Origin: Marinobacterium mangrovicola
GTDB taxonomy: Bacteria > Pseudomonadota > Gammaproteobacteria > Pseudomonadales > Balneatricaceae
Length of the DNA stretch: 64,000 nt
Reading direction: 5' to 3'
Assembly (NCBI RefSeq): GCF_004339595.1
Contig: NZ_SMFU01000008.1
Location: forward strand, 124,001-188,000
Positions 35,203-44,075 of the stretch are shown piece by piece (the first letter of the stretch is position 1; each line of letters opens with the position of its first letter). The notes under the pieces are model-generated. The model had not been told where the DNA came from. It saw nothing but the letters and a program-made list of their open reading frames with translations, and did no database searches. The position numbers were made by a program, and so were the translations under genes.

Positions 35203-36252
35203 ATGGACGATAACAGAAAGAAGGCGCTTGATGCGGCGCTATCGCAAATTGAACGTCAGTTCGGTAAGGGCGCGGTCATGCGCATGGGCGACCAGCCCCG
35301 TGAGGCGATTCCGGCTGTTTCGACCGGTTCGCTCGGCCTGGATATCGCGCTGGGCATAGGCGGTCTGCCTTACGGTCGTATCGTTGAGATTTACGGTCCT
35401 GAATCCTCCGGTAAAACCACACTGACCCTGCAGGTGATCGCCCAGGCGCAGAAGCAGGGCAAAACCTGTGCGTTCGTCGATGCCGAGCACGCGCTGGATC
35501 CGCAGTACGCTGAAAAGCTGGGCGTGAATGTGGACGAGCTGCTGGTCTCCCAGCCGGATACCGGTGAGCAGGCGCTGGAAATCACCGACATGCTGACTCG
35601 CTCCGGCGCGGTTGATGTGATCATCGTCGACTCCGTGGCAGCGCTGGTACCGAAGGCGGAAATCGAAGGCGAGATGGGCGATTCTCACGTGGGCCTGCAG
35701 GCGCGTCTTATGTCCCAGGCGCTGCGTAAGCTGACCGGTAACGTCAAGCAGGCCAACTGCATGCTAGTGTTCATCAACCAGATCCGTATGAAGATCGGCG
35801 TTATGTTTGGCTCCCCGGAAACCACCACCGGTGGTAACGCGCTCAAGTTCTACGCTTCAGTGCGTCTGGATATCCGTCGTACCGGTGCGGTCAAGCAGGG
35901 CGATGAGGTTGTCGGTAACGAAACCCGCGTTAAAGTGGTTAAGAACAAGGTATCCCCGCCGTTCCGTCAGGCCGAGTTCCAGATCATGTACGGCGCCGGT
36001 ATCTATCACATGGGCGAGGTGATCGATCTGGGCGTGCAGCAGAAGCTGATCGATAAGTCCGGCGCCTGGTACGCTTACCAGGGCAATAAGATTGGCCAGG
36101 GTAAAGCCAATGCGGCACGCTACCTGGAAGAGCACCCGGAAGTGGCGGATGAGATCGAAACCGCTATTCGTGCCGAGCTGCTCAATGTGGCTAAGCCGAA
36201 AGAAGAAGCCGGCAAAGAAGACGCTGATAAAAACGCTGAACTTGAATTTTAA
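35203..36252 (+). CDS. recA: Recombinase RecA
   Basis: The 349-residue protein is a canonical RecA that pairs homologous DNA and triggers LexA cleavage. It has Walker [10 protein letters not shown], the Walker B segment [14 protein letters not shown], the L1/L2 loop region ([48 protein letters not shown]) and an acidic tail. ATG 35203 is chosen over an adjacent GTG at 35200 because it matches family starts (MDDNRKKAL). A LexA box precedes it, and a UUCG-loop terminator separates it from recX. Confidence 0.98.
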   Translation: MDDNRKKALDAALSQIERQFGKGAVMRMGDQPREAIPAVSTGSLGLDIALGIGGLPYGRIVEIYGPESSGKTTLTLQVIAQAQKQGKTCAFVDAEHALDPQYAEKLGVNVDELLVSQPDTGEQALEITDMLTRSGAVDVIIVDSVAALVPKAEIEGEMGDSHVGLQARLMSQALRKLTGNVKQANCMLVFINQIRMKIGVMFGSPETTTGGNALKFYASVRLDIRRTGAVKQGDEVVGNETRVKVVKNKVSPPFRQAEFQIMYGAGIYHMGEVIDLGVQQKLIDKSGAWYAYQGNKIGQGKANAARYLEEHPEVADEIETAIRAELLNVAKPKEEAGKEDADKNAELEF

Positions 36253-36276
36253 GTTCGACGCAGCGATATAGAATGA

Positions 36277-36300
36277 AAAAGGCCCTTCGGGGCCTTTTCT
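36277..36300 (+). terminator. Terminator/attenuator between recA and recX
   Basis: AAAAGGCCC-TTCG-GGGCCTTTT is a perfect 9-bp stem with a stable UUCG loop. The T residues are in the stem. It probably ends most recA transcripts and lets a minority continue into recX, as in other bacteria. Confidence 0.85.
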
Positions 36301-36323
36301 GCGTTCTGGAGGTGGCGAGATTT

Positions 36324-36809
36324 ATGTTTGGCCAGGGAAAAAGAAAAAGTGACAAACTGATCGAAACCGAATCGGCGCTGGTAGAAGCGGTTATCCAGTT
36401 GCTGGCGCGGCGGGAATACAGTCGTCATGAGCTTGAAAGCCGCTTTCGCAGTCGTGTTGCTGAACAGGAGCTGCTGCAGAAAGTGCTCGATCGTATGGCG
36501 GCAGATGGCTACCAGAGCGATCTGCGCTGTGCCGGTATGATTCTCCGCCAGCGAGTCGGCCAGGGCTATGGCGAGCGCCGCGTCCGCTTTGATTTGCAGA
36601 ACAAGGGGATCGCCTCGGCGCTGGTTGAACAGGTACTGGAAGAGGAAGACGTGGACTGGTTTGAACAGGCCAGAGAGCTGGCTGAACGCAAGTACGGAGG
36701 GCGCCCTGTGACGGATATGAAAGAGAAAGCGAAACGGGTGCGTCATCTTCAGGGGCGCGGATTCGGCTTTGACGAGATCCGGTATGCGCTGGAAGTGAAC
36801 GAAGACTGA
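36324..36809 (+). CDS. recX: Regulatory protein RecX
   Basis: The 161-residue protein has three RecX helical repeats ([71 protein letters not shown]; the final FDEIRYAL repeat). RecX binds RecA filaments and limits their activity. ATG 36324 behind GGAGGT is the real start; an earlier ATG at 36273 lies inside the recA terminator. It is 71 bp after recA. Confidence 0.93.
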   Translation: MFGQGKRKSDKLIETESALVEAVIQLLARREYSRHELESRFRSRVAEQELLQKVLDRMAADGYQSDLRCAGMILRQRVGQGYGERRVRFDLQNKGIASALVEQVLEEEDVDWFEQARELAERKYGGRPVTDMKEKAKRVRHLQGRGFGFDEIRYALEVNED

Positions 36810-37048
36810 GCGTTTTCGGCGCTGAATGCCTTGAATCTGCCGCTTTTCAGCCGCTAAAAGTATTCGAACAAAAAACAGACACGTTATATACTGTTCCGCC
36901 ATTTTTTGCGGTGTTTGCACGCGCCAGGGCGCGAAAACGCGAATCGAATAACCAGGCACAAGTACTGGTGTTTGAGTTCGGCGGCTGCGCCAGAGACATT
37001 CCCGCTGTTATACGCAGCAATAGGAAACTAGGAAAACGGTTTATTCAG

Positions 37049-39655
37049 ATGAAATACATGACGAGTGCCGAAATTCGCCAGGCGTTCCTGAACTACTTTA
37101 ACGAGCATGGGCATGAGGTTGTTCCCTCCAGCCCGCTGGTGCCCGGTAACGACGCGACCCTGCTGTTCACCAACGCAGGTATGGTTCAGTTCAAGGATGT
37201 TTTCCTGGGAACCGACAAGCGCTCCTACAGCCGTGCGACCACTTCGCAGCGTTGCGTGCGTGCCGGTGGTAAGCACAACGACCTGGAAAACGTCGGCTAC
37301 ACCGCCCGTCACCACACTTTCTTCGAGATGCTGGGTAACTTCAGCTTCGGTGATTATTTCAAACGTGACGCTATCAAGTTCGCCTGGACCTTCCTGACCG
37401 AGGTGCTGGGTCTGCCGAAAGAGAAACTCTGGGTCACCGTGCATTACACCGATGATGAAGCGGAAAAGATCTGGAAAGAGGAGATCGGCGCCGATCCCGA
37501 GCGTTTCTCCAAGCTGGACGAAGACAACTTCTGGTCCATGGGCGATACCGGCCCTTGCGGTCCTTGCTCAGAGATCTTCTACGATCACGGCCCGGAAGTG
37601 GCGGGTGGCCCTCCAGGCAGCCCGGATGAAGATGGTGATCGTTACATCGAGATCTGGAACCTGGTTTTCATGCAGTTCAACCGCTCCGCCGATGGTGAGA
37701 TGACGCCGCTGGCAGCGCCGTCCATCGATACCGGTATGGGACTGGAGCGTATCGCTGCGGTGATGCAGCAGGTACACAGCAACTACGAGATCGATCTGTT
37801 CCAGAACCTGCTCAAGGCCGCGGCCGAGGTGCTGGGCTGGCAGGATCTTACCGCCAAGTCACTGCGCGTGATTGCGGACCATATCCGTTCCTGCGCCTTC
37901 CTGATTATCGATGGCGTGCTGCCGTCCAATGAAGGCCGCGGCTACGTGCTGCGCCGCATTCTGCGTCGTGCCGTGCGTCACGGTAACAAACTGGGTGCCA
38001 AGGGTACCTTCTTCCACAAGCTGGTGGCTCCGCTGGTGGCCGAGATGGGTGAAGCCTATCCGGAACTGAAAGAGCTGCAGGCGCAGGTTGAACGCGTCAT
38101 TCTCAAAGAGGAAGAGCAGTTTGCCCGCACCCTGGATAACGGTCTGTCACTGCTGGAGCAGGCGATTGCCGATCTGGATGGCAAGGTGCTGCCCGGTGAA
38201 ACCGTATTCCGTCTGTACGACACCTACGGCTTCCCGGTGGACCTGACCGCCGACGTGGCCCGAGAGCACGAAGTCACCCTGGATATGGATGGCTTTGAGT
38301 CCGAGATGCAGAAGCAGCGTGAAAGAGCGCGCGCCTCCGGTCAGTTCTCCGTGGATTACAACGCCCGTATCGAGGTGGATGGCGAAACCCGCTTCACCGG
38401 CTACGAAGCGTTTGAAGACCAGACCAAAGTGGTCGGCCTGTTCCGCGATGGCGAACCGGTCAGTCAGCTGAGCGCTGGTGAGCGCGGCACTGTGGTTCTG
38501 GAAAACACCTCCTTCTACGCCGAGTCCGGTGGTCAGGTGGGCGACAGCGGTGTGATCCGCTGGGATCGCGGCCTGTTCAACGTGGGCGACTGCACCAAAG
38601 AGGGCAAGGTTCACCTGCACCACGGTGAAGTGGCCGAAGGTGTACTGGAAGTTGGCAACAGCGTTGCCACCGAGATCGATGTGGAAAAACGTCGTGCGGC
38701 GGCGCTGAACCACTCTGCGACCCACCTGCTGCATGAAGCGCTGCGCATTGTGCTCGGCAGCCACGTACAGCAGAAAGGCTCTCTGGTTAACGAAGATCGT
38801 CTGCGTTTCGACTTCTCTCATTTTGAGGCCGTGACCGACGAAGAGCTGCAGCGGGTTGAAGATATCGTCAACGCTCAGATTCGCGCCAACACTGAGGTGA
38901 CCACCGAGGTGATGCCGATCGACGAAGCCAAGGCCAAGGGTGCTGCGGCGCTGTTCGGCGAGAAGTACGACGAAGTAGTGCGTGTGCTGAGCATGGGTGA
39001 AGACGGCTTCTCCGTCGAACTCTGCGGAGGTACCCACGCCAGCCGTACCGGCGATATCGCCCTGATGAAGATCGTTTCAGAAAGCGGTATCGCTTCTGGC
39101 GTGCGCCGTATCGAAGCGGTTACCGGCAAGGCCGCGCTGAACTGGTTCCGCGCTACCGAAGCCGTGGTCGGCGATCTCTCCTCCCTGGTGAAAGGGACCC
39201 GTGACTCGGTAGTGGAAAAGGTGCGTAACCTGAATGACCGCAACCGTCAGCTGGAAAAAGAGATTGAGCGACTCACCGCCAAGCTGGCCTCTGCCGCCAG
39301 TGGTGATCTGCTTAACCAGGTGATCGAGGTCCAGGGCATCAAGGTGCTTGCGGCCAAGCTGGAAGGCGTTGAGGCCAAGTCTCTGCGTGACAGCATTGAT
39401 CAGCTGAAGAACAAACTGGGTAGCGGCGTGGTCGTGCTGATGACCGCCCAGGGCGAAAAAGTCAGTGTTGCCGCTGGCGTCACCAAGGATCTGACCGACC
39501 GCGTTAAGGCTGGCGATCTGGTGCGTGATCTGGCAGCTAAGCTGGGTGGTAAGGGCGGTGGTCGCCCGGATATGGCGCAGGGTGGCGGAACCGACGCATC
39601 GGCCATGCCGGCGGCGCTGGAATCGGTGCCGGAGCTGGTATCCCAGGCACTCTAA
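37049..39655 (+). CDS. alaS: Alanine-tRNA ligase
   Basis: The 868-residue enzyme charges tRNA-Ala. It has class II motifs ([25 protein letters not shown]), the editing-domain zinc ligands HSATH and CGGTH, a coiled coil at ~700-760 and the C-terminal [13 protein letters not shown]-type segment. Translation could begin at ATG 37049 or 37058; both follow AGGAAA-like sequence, and the frame further upstream lacks similarity to the family. Confidence 0.96.
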   Translation: MKYMTSAEIRQAFLNYFNEHGHEVVPSSPLVPGNDATLLFTNAGMVQFKDVFLGTDKRSYSRATTSQRCVRAGGKHNDLENVGYTARHHTFFEMLGNFSFGDYFKRDAIKFAWTFLTEVLGLPKEKLWVTVHYTDDEAEKIWKEEIGADPERFSKLDEDNFWSMGDTGPCGPCSEIFYDHGPEVAGGPPGSPDEDGDRYIEIWNLVFMQFNRSADGEMTPLAAPSIDTGMGLERIAAVMQQVHSNYEIDLFQNLLKAAAEVLGWQDLTAKSLRVIADHIRSCAFLIIDGVLPSNEGRGYVLRRILRRAVRHGNKLGAKGTFFHKLVAPLVAEMGEAYPELKELQAQVERVILKEEEQFARTLDNGLSLLEQAIADLDGKVLPGETVFRLYDTYGFPVDLTADVAREHEVTLDMDGFESEMQKQRERARASGQFSVDYNARIEVDGETRFTGYEAFEDQTKVVGLFRDGEPVSQLSAGERGTVVLENTSFYAESGGQVGDSGVIRWDRGLFNVGDCTKEGKVHLHHGEVAEGVLEVGNSVATEIDVEKRRAAALNHSATHLLHEALRIVLGSHVQQKGSLVNEDRLRFDFSHFEAVTDEELQRVEDIVNAQIRANTEVTTEVMPIDEAKAKGAAALFGEKYDEVVRVLSMGEDGFSVELCGGTHASRTGDIALMKIVSESGIASGVRRIEAVTGKAALNWFRATEAVVGDLSSLVKGTRDSVVEKVRNLNDRNRQLEKEIERLTAKLASAASGDLLNQVIEVQGIKVLAAKLEGVEAKSLRDSIDQLKNKLGSGVVVLMTAQGEKVSVAAGVTKDLTDRVKAGDLVRDLAAKLGGKGGGRPDMAQGGGTDASAMPAALESVPELVSQAL

Positions 39656-39707
39656 GATTGGCAAAAGGCGCTCTGGCAGGGGCGCCGTTTGGGAATAGAT
39701 ACAGAAA

Positions 39708-40943
39708 ATGGCGTTATACGTTCAGAAATACGGCGGCACTTCCGTAGGCTCTGTGGAGCGCATAGAGGCGGTCGCGGAGAAGGTCAAAGGGTTCCGCGAG
39801 CGCGGCGATGATGTAGTGGTGGTTGTCTCCGCGATGAGCGGTGAAACCAACCGTCTGATCGGCCTGGCCAATGAGATTCAGGATACTCCCGATCGTCGCG
39901 AGATGGATGTGCTGGTCTCTACCGGTGAACAGGTCACCATCGCGCTGCTGGCCATGGCGCTGAAAAAACGCGGTGTTGATGCGCGCTCCTACACCGGCGG
40001 TCAGGTCAGAATCCTGACCGACAGCTCGCATAGCAAGGCGCGTATCCAGGATATCGAAACCCAGCGTATGCGCACCGACCTGGAAGCGGGTCGTGTGGTG
40101 ATCGTCGCTGGTTTCCAGGGCGTAGACGAGCAGGGCAATATCACTACCCTGGGCCGTGGTGGTTCAGACACTACCGGTGTGGCTCTGGCAGCGGCGCTGA
40201 AAGCCGACGAATGTCAGATCTATACTGATGTGGATGGCGTATATACCACTGACCCGCGTGTCGTTGCCGGCGCCCGTCGTCTTGACAGGATCACCTTCGA
40301 GGAGATGCTGGAGATGGCCAGCCTTGGCTCGAAAGTGCTGCAGATTCGCTCGGTGGAGTTCGCCGGCAAGTACAAGGTGCCGCTTCGCGTGCTGTCCAGT
40401 TTTCAGGACGGCCCTGGCACGCTGATCACAATAGAGGAAGAAGAGACAGTGGAAAAACCCGTTATTTCCGGCATCGCGTTCAACCGTGACGAAGCCAAGC
40501 TGACGGTGGTGGGTGTGCCCGATATTCCGGGTGTAGCATCCCGTATCCTGGGGCCGATCAGTCGTGAGAACATTGAAGTCGACATGATCGTCCAGAACGT
40601 GGGTGCCGATCAGACCACCGACTTCACCTTTACCGTTCACCGCAACGATTTCGAGCGTGCTCAGACTATTCTCGAAAAGATTGTGGCGGAGCTGGGCGCT
40701 CGCAGTCATGCTGGTAACAGCAAGATCGCCAAGGTGTCTATTGTCGGTGTAGGAATGCGCTCTCACGCGGGCGTGGCGAGCAAGATGTTTGACGCCCTGG
40801 CGCAGGAAAACATCAACATTCAGATGATCTCCACATCCGAGATCAAGGTCTCTGTGGTGATTGCTGAGAAGTACATGGAGCTGGCGGTTCGAGCCCTCCA
40901 TACGGCGTTTAACCTGGACAACGCGGATACTGTCTGCGAATAA
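39708..40943 (+). CDS. lysC: Aspartate kinase
   Basis: The 411-residue enzyme phosphorylates aspartate for lysine, threonine, methionine and diaminopimelate synthesis. The kinase signature VQKYGGTSVGS is at the start, GRGGSDTT near residue 150, and two ACT domains follow for lysine/threonine feedback. The position alaS-lysC-csrA is the same as in Pseudomonas. An internal start for a beta subunit is possible but is not visible with confidence. Confidence 0.95.
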   Translation: MALYVQKYGGTSVGSVERIEAVAEKVKGFRERGDDVVVVVSAMSGETNRLIGLANEIQDTPDRREMDVLVSTGEQVTIALLAMALKKRGVDARSYTGGQVRILTDSSHSKARIQDIETQRMRTDLEAGRVVIVAGFQGVDEQGNITTLGRGGSDTTGVALAAALKADECQIYTDVDGVYTTDPRVVAGARRLDRITFEEMLEMASLGSKVLQIRSVEFAGKYKVPLRVLSSFQDGPGTLITIEEEETVEKPVISGIAFNRDEAKLTVVGVPDIPGVASRILGPISRENIEVDMIVQNVGADQTTDFTFTVHRNDFERAQTILEKIVAELGARSHAGNSKIAKVSIVGVGMRSHAGVASKMFDALAQENINIQMISTSEIKVSVVIAEKYMELAVRALHTAFNLDNADTVCE

Positions 40944-41045
40944 AAACGACTTGCTGACCTTTTGGGCTATAGTGCATATAAGAGCATTCTGAACTTAGTG
41001 AAGCTTGCAGACTCTGTGGTATATGCTTAAGTGCATAGTTCATGC

Positions 41046-41104
41046 AGCCAGGATGTAAGCCAGGATGTATCAAAAGGTCAGCGCCCACAGGACGTAATAA
41101 GGAG
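41046..41104 (+). promoter_or_regulatory. csrA leader with repeated CsrA-binding-like sites
   Basis: Two exact tandem 12-base units, AGCCAGGATGTA at 41046-41057 and 41058-41069, each contain AGGATGT. ACAGGACGT follows at 41087-41095 and AAGGAG, the ribosome site, at 41099-41104. The known CsrA consensus is RUACARGGAUGU. Four GGA motifs within 60 nt of the start suggest that CsrA represses its own translation, as known in E. coli. Confidence 0.65.
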
Positions 41105-41112
41105 ATCCACCC

Positions 41113-41304
41113 ATGCTGATTCTTACCCGCCGCGTTGGCGAAACCCTGATGGTCGGCGATGAGGTCACTGTGACCGTGCTGGGCGTCAAAGGCAACCAGG
41201 TCCGTATCGGTGTAAACGCGCCGAAGGATGTGTCTGTACACCGTGAAGAGATCTATCAGCGCATTCAGCGCGAGAAAGGTGACCAGGAGGAGTCTCAGGA
41301 CTGA
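41113..41304 (+). CDS. csrA: Carbon storage regulator / translational regulator CsrA
   Basis: The 63-residue protein starts [47 protein letters not shown], the full CsrA/RsmA consensus including the RNA-contacting Leu4/Arg6/Arg7 and Arg44-type residues. It binds GGA hairpins in mRNA leaders and controls carbon flow, motility and biofilm genes. A strong AAGGAG precedes the start. Its leader carries candidate CsrA sites. Confidence 0.97.
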   Translation: MLILTRRVGETLMVGDEVTVTVLGVKGNQVRIGVNAPKDVSVHREEIYQRIQREKGDQEESQD

Positions 41305-41309
41305 TCCCT

Positions 41310-41332
41310 AAAGAGGCGTGATACGCCTCTTT
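41310..41332 (+). terminator. Hairpin after csrA, probable terminator
   Basis: AAAGAGGCGT-GAT-ACGCCTCTTT is a perfect 10-bp stem just past the csrA stop. The T residues are inside the stem and no further T run follows. Confidence 0.65.
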
Positions 41333-41431
41333 GCAGGGCTGGAAGCTGGTCGTTTTTTGACCGTCCAGATTTTTTTCAAATTAGTGCTTTCCTTTTGAAA
41401 ATCAGTCTTGTAGTATACGCGCCGTTGTCAA

Positions 41432-41520
41432 GGTGAGATGGCCGAGTGGCTGAAGGCGCACCCCTGCTAAGGGTGTATACCTCCTGGGTATCGAGGGTTC
41501 GAATCCCTCTCTCACCGCCA
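41432..41520 (+). tRNA. tRNA-Ser (GCT)
   Basis: The acceptor arms GGTGAGA / TCTCACC pair, a long variable arm typical of tRNA-Ser is present, the anticodon loop is CTGCTAA (anticodon GCT), the T loop is GGTTCGAATCC and CCA is encoded. It reads AGC/AGU serine codons. Confidence 0.95.
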
Positions 41521-41524
41521 TTTA

Positions 41525-41601
41525 GCGCCCGTAGCTCAGCTGGATAGAGTACCTGGCTACGAACCAGGCGGTCAGAGGTTCGAATCCTCTCGGGCGCGCC
41601 A
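41525..41601 (+). tRNA. tRNA-Arg (ACG), copy 1
   Basis: The acceptor stem GCGCCCG / CGGGCGC, the anticodon loop CTACGAA (anticodon ACG, A34 presumably edited to inosine), the T loop and an encoded CCA are all present. It starts four bases after the tRNA-Ser gene. Confidence 0.96.
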
Positions 41602-41636
41602 TTAAATGGACAACATGCGGTAAAGCTTTCAAGTGT

Positions 41637-41713
41637 GCGCCCGTAGCTCAGCTGGATAGAGTACCTGGCTACGAACCAGGCGGTCAGAGGTTCGAATCCT
41701 CTCGGGCGCGCCA
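41637..41713 (+). tRNA. tRNA-Arg (ACG), copy 2
   Basis: It is identical in sequence to copy 1, separated from it by a 35-bp spacer that is not repeated elsewhere in the array. Confidence 0.96.
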
Positions 41714-41743
41714 TCCTTTGATCGTTGAATCCGTTTCGGCAAT

Positions 41744-41820
41744 GCGCCCGTAGCTCAGCTGGATAGAGTACCTGGCTACGAACCAGGCGGTCAGAGGTTC
41801 GAATCCTCTCGGGCGCGCCA
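41744..41820 (+). tRNA. tRNA-Arg (ACG), copy 3
   Basis: It is identical to copies 1 and 2, with a 30-bp spacer before it. It ends 26 bp before thiI. Confidence 0.96.
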
Positions 41821-41846
41821 CTTCTAACTCCCCCACATGTCGCCCC

Positions 41847-43322
41847 ATGAAATTCATCATTAAGCTCTTTCCCGAGATTACCATCAAGAGCCGGCCTGTC
41901 CGTAAGCGCTTGATCGCACGTCTCCAGAACAACATCCAGATTATTCTTGGTCGTATCCATCCCGAAGTGAAAGTCAGTGGCTTCTGGGACAAGATCGAGG
42001 TGGTCTACGAAGGCGGCTTGTCCATCATGCCGGCAACCCTGCGTGATGACCTGGTCGATGCGCTGAAGCGTATCCCGGGTATCCAGACCTTTCTGGAAGT
42101 TGAGCAGCATCCGCTGGAAGACTTTCATCAGGCCTATGAGCGTACTCGTGACGCCTATGCCGAGAAGCTCAAGGGAAAGACCTTCAAGGTGCGTGTACGC
42201 CGTTCCGGCAAGCATGAGTTCACCTCGGTGGAGATGGAGCGTTACGTGGGTGGCGGGCTACGTCAGCACACTGAAGCAGCCGGTGTTGATGTGCACAAGC
42301 CCGAGGTCTGGGTTGACCTTGAGGTGCGTGATGATCGCCTGTTTATCGTCACCGATATCCATCAGGGCCTGGGCGGTTACCCGCTGGGTACTCAGGAGCC
42401 GGTGCTGTCATTGATCTCGGGTGGTTTCGACTCGATCGTTGCCTCGTGGATGACCATGCGCCGCGGCTGCAAAACCCACTTCCTGTTTTTCAATCTGGGC
42501 GGTCATGCCCATGAAATAGGTGTGAAACAGGTTTCTCTGTACCTGTGGAAGCGCTACGGCTCCTCTGCGCGCGTTAAGTTTATTACCGTGCCGTTCGAAG
42601 AGGTGGTGGGCGAAATTCTGCAGAGCGTTGATCGTTCGCACATGGGTGTCGTGCTTAAGCGGATGATGATGCGTGCGGCGGACAAGGTGGCTGATCGCAT
42701 GAAACTGCCTGCGCTGGTCACCGGCGAGAGCATCGCCCAGGTCTCCAGTCAAACGCTGCCCAACCTGAACCTGATCGACAACGTGGCCGAGCATCTGGTG
42801 ATCCGTCCGCTGGTGACTATGGATAAGCCGGATATTATCGAACATAGCCGTCAGATCGGCTGTTTCGAGTTTGCCAGTGCCATGCCGGAGTTTTGTGGTG
42901 TGATCTCTGACAAGCCGACCACAGCCGCCCGTAAGGAGCGTGTCGAGCGAGAAGAGTCCGGTTTCGATTTCGAGGTGCTGGAGCGCGCGCTGACCCAGGC
43001 GGAAGTGATCTCCATCGATGAAATCGTGGAAAACCAGAACATTAACTCCGAGATCCAGGCGCTGACCCGTGTTGACGCCAACCAGTCGATTATCGATATC
43101 CGCGCACCCCATGAAGAGGAGCGCAAACCGCTGAACCTGCCCGGCTGCAAGATTCTCAAGATCCCGTTTTACAACCTGGAAACCGAGATCAAAACGCTGG
43201 ATGGCGAACGTGAGTACCTGCTGTATTGCGAGAAGGGGGTGATGAGTCAGATGCACGCTCAGAATCTGGTAGAAAAAGGATTCAGCAATATCGGCGTTTA
43301 TCGTCCGGCGACCAGCAAGTAA
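41847..43322 (+). CDS. thiI: tRNA 4-thiouridine synthetase ThiI with rhodanese domain
   Basis: The 491-residue protein makes 4-thiouridine-8 in tRNA and supplies sulfur for thiamine. It has an N-terminal ferredoxin-like/THUMP region, the PP-loop SGGFDS at 191-196, the disulfide Cys near residue 350 (EFCGVIS) and a C-terminal rhodanese domain with Cys 461 (LLYCEKGVMSQ). The long form with rhodanese is the gammaproteobacterial type. No clear ribosome site is visible, but MKFIIKLFPEI is the standard start. Confidence 0.95.
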   Translation: MKFIIKLFPEITIKSRPVRKRLIARLQNNIQIILGRIHPEVKVSGFWDKIEVVYEGGLSIMPATLRDDLVDALKRIPGIQTFLEVEQHPLEDFHQAYERTRDAYAEKLKGKTFKVRVRRSGKHEFTSVEMERYVGGGLRQHTEAAGVDVHKPEVWVDLEVRDDRLFIVTDIHQGLGGYPLGTQEPVLSLISGGFDSIVASWMTMRRGCKTHFLFFNLGGHAHEIGVKQVSLYLWKRYGSSARVKFITVPFEEVVGEILQSVDRSHMGVVLKRMMMRAADKVADRMKLPALVTGESIAQVSSQTLPNLNLIDNVAEHLVIRPLVTMDKPDIIEHSRQIGCFEFASAMPEFCGVISDKPTTAARKERVEREESGFDFEVLERALTQAEVISIDEIVENQNINSEIQALTRVDANQSIIDIRAPHEEERKPLNLPGCKILKIPFYNLETEIKTLDGEREYLLYCEKGVMSQMHAQNLVEKGFSNIGVYRPATSK

Positions 43323-43777
43323 GCCCAAGCCGACCGGGCATTAGGTTTTCATGGTTACCCCTGCGTAACCGTGCTACAAACTAGGACCGGGCGCTTGCGG
43401 GCGTCCGGAGTGACCGGAATCAATATCCTGTCGCAAACAGGGTAGTCGGGTACGTATCCCAATATTGACAGGGATCGCCCCACTGCCTACCTTCTTTTAT
43501 CTCCACTGATAGCCTTTCCCTGACAGAGTGCAAAAACGACTTTTGCACTGAATGTCGTCGAATTTCTGTAAAAAAATTACATATCCTCCTTAATCTTGCT
43601 TTTACCCATAGAGTTCGGGATAGAATAGCCGCTCGGTTACGTTGCTTTACTTGTGTTCAAGTATCAGTCACTTGCCGATTCATCCGTCCATGCCGGTTCG
43701 GGCACAAGCGATGTGACCGGCGCGGCCACAAGCCGAAATGGGCGAAAGGGTTATGTAACGAACAGGAGCACCCATAG
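43323..43777 (+). other. 455-bp intergenic leader between thiI and oadG
   Basis: No gene is seen. Paired segments include CATGGTTAC / GTAACCGTG (43351-43374), a perfect 9-bp repeat AGTGCAAAA / TTTTGCACT with a five-base loop (43527-43549), and GCCGGT / ACCGGC enclosing CAC / GTG (43692-43721). None fits a riboswitch class that I recognise. Confidence 0.5.
43596..43626 (+). promoter_or_regulatory. Candidate sigma70 promoter of oadGAB
   Basis: TTGCTT at 43596-43601 and TAGAAT at 43621-43626 resemble -35 and -10 boxes with a 19-base spacer, slightly long. Transcription from here would give a leader of about 145 nt including the GCCGGT / ACCGGC hairpin. Confidence 0.4.
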
Positions 43778-44029
43778 ATGGATAATCTTTTATCGGAAGG
43801 CCTGGAACTGATGGTCTTTGGTATGGGGTTCGTCTTTGTCTTCCTGACGCTGCTGGTGATCAGCACCGGCGTCATGTCGAAACTGGTGAACAAGTACGCC
43901 CCGGCGCCCGTCGCCAAAGCAGCGACAGCACGTAAGCCGGCTGCGGCAGCACCAAGCGCTGGCGCAAGTGCGAATAACGACGAACTGGTTGCTGTGATGA
44001 CGGCTGCCATCAAGAAGTATCGCTCGTAA
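43778..44029 (+). CDS. oadG: Oxaloacetate decarboxylase, gamma subunit
   Basis: The 83-residue protein has one membrane segment (LMVFGMGFVFVFLTLLVISTGVMS), a flexible Ala/Pro-rich linker and a C-terminal helix (DELVAVMTAAIKKYR), the normal OadG layout. It holds the alpha and beta subunits together at the inner membrane. A CAGGAG ribosome site precedes it, and oadA follows after 46 bp. Confidence 0.9.
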   Translation: MDNLLSEGLELMVFGMGFVFVFLTLLVISTGVMSKLVNKYAPAPVAKAATARKPAAAAPSAGASANNDELVAVMTAAIKKYRS

Positions 44030-44075
44030 GTAGCGTACAAATAATCATAAACGAGATTGAGATAAGGCCAATCCC

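Noticed and set aside
36273-36323. Upstream ATG for recX at 36273
   Set aside because: It lies inside the recA terminator hairpin, and the added residues do not resemble RecX. ATG 36324 has a good ribosome site.
36911-37048. N-terminal extension of alaS
   Set aside because: The 46 extra residues do not resemble AlaS, whose usual start matches the segment beginning at 37049 or 37058.
41525-41820. Regularly repeated 77-bp units resembling a CRISPR-like array
   Set aside because: The units are complete tRNA-Arg genes with paired arms, anticodon and CCA; no cas genes or short palindromic repeats are present.
41376-42215. 279-residue open frame on the minus strand through the tRNA array
   Set aside because: Its repeated segments (RIRTSDRLVRSQVLYPAELRA-type) are antisense translations of the three tRNA-Arg genes, a well-known annotation artefact.
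42408-43328. 306-residue open frame antisense to thiI
   Set aside because: The composition is typical of antisense translation, and thiI on the other strand is unambiguous.
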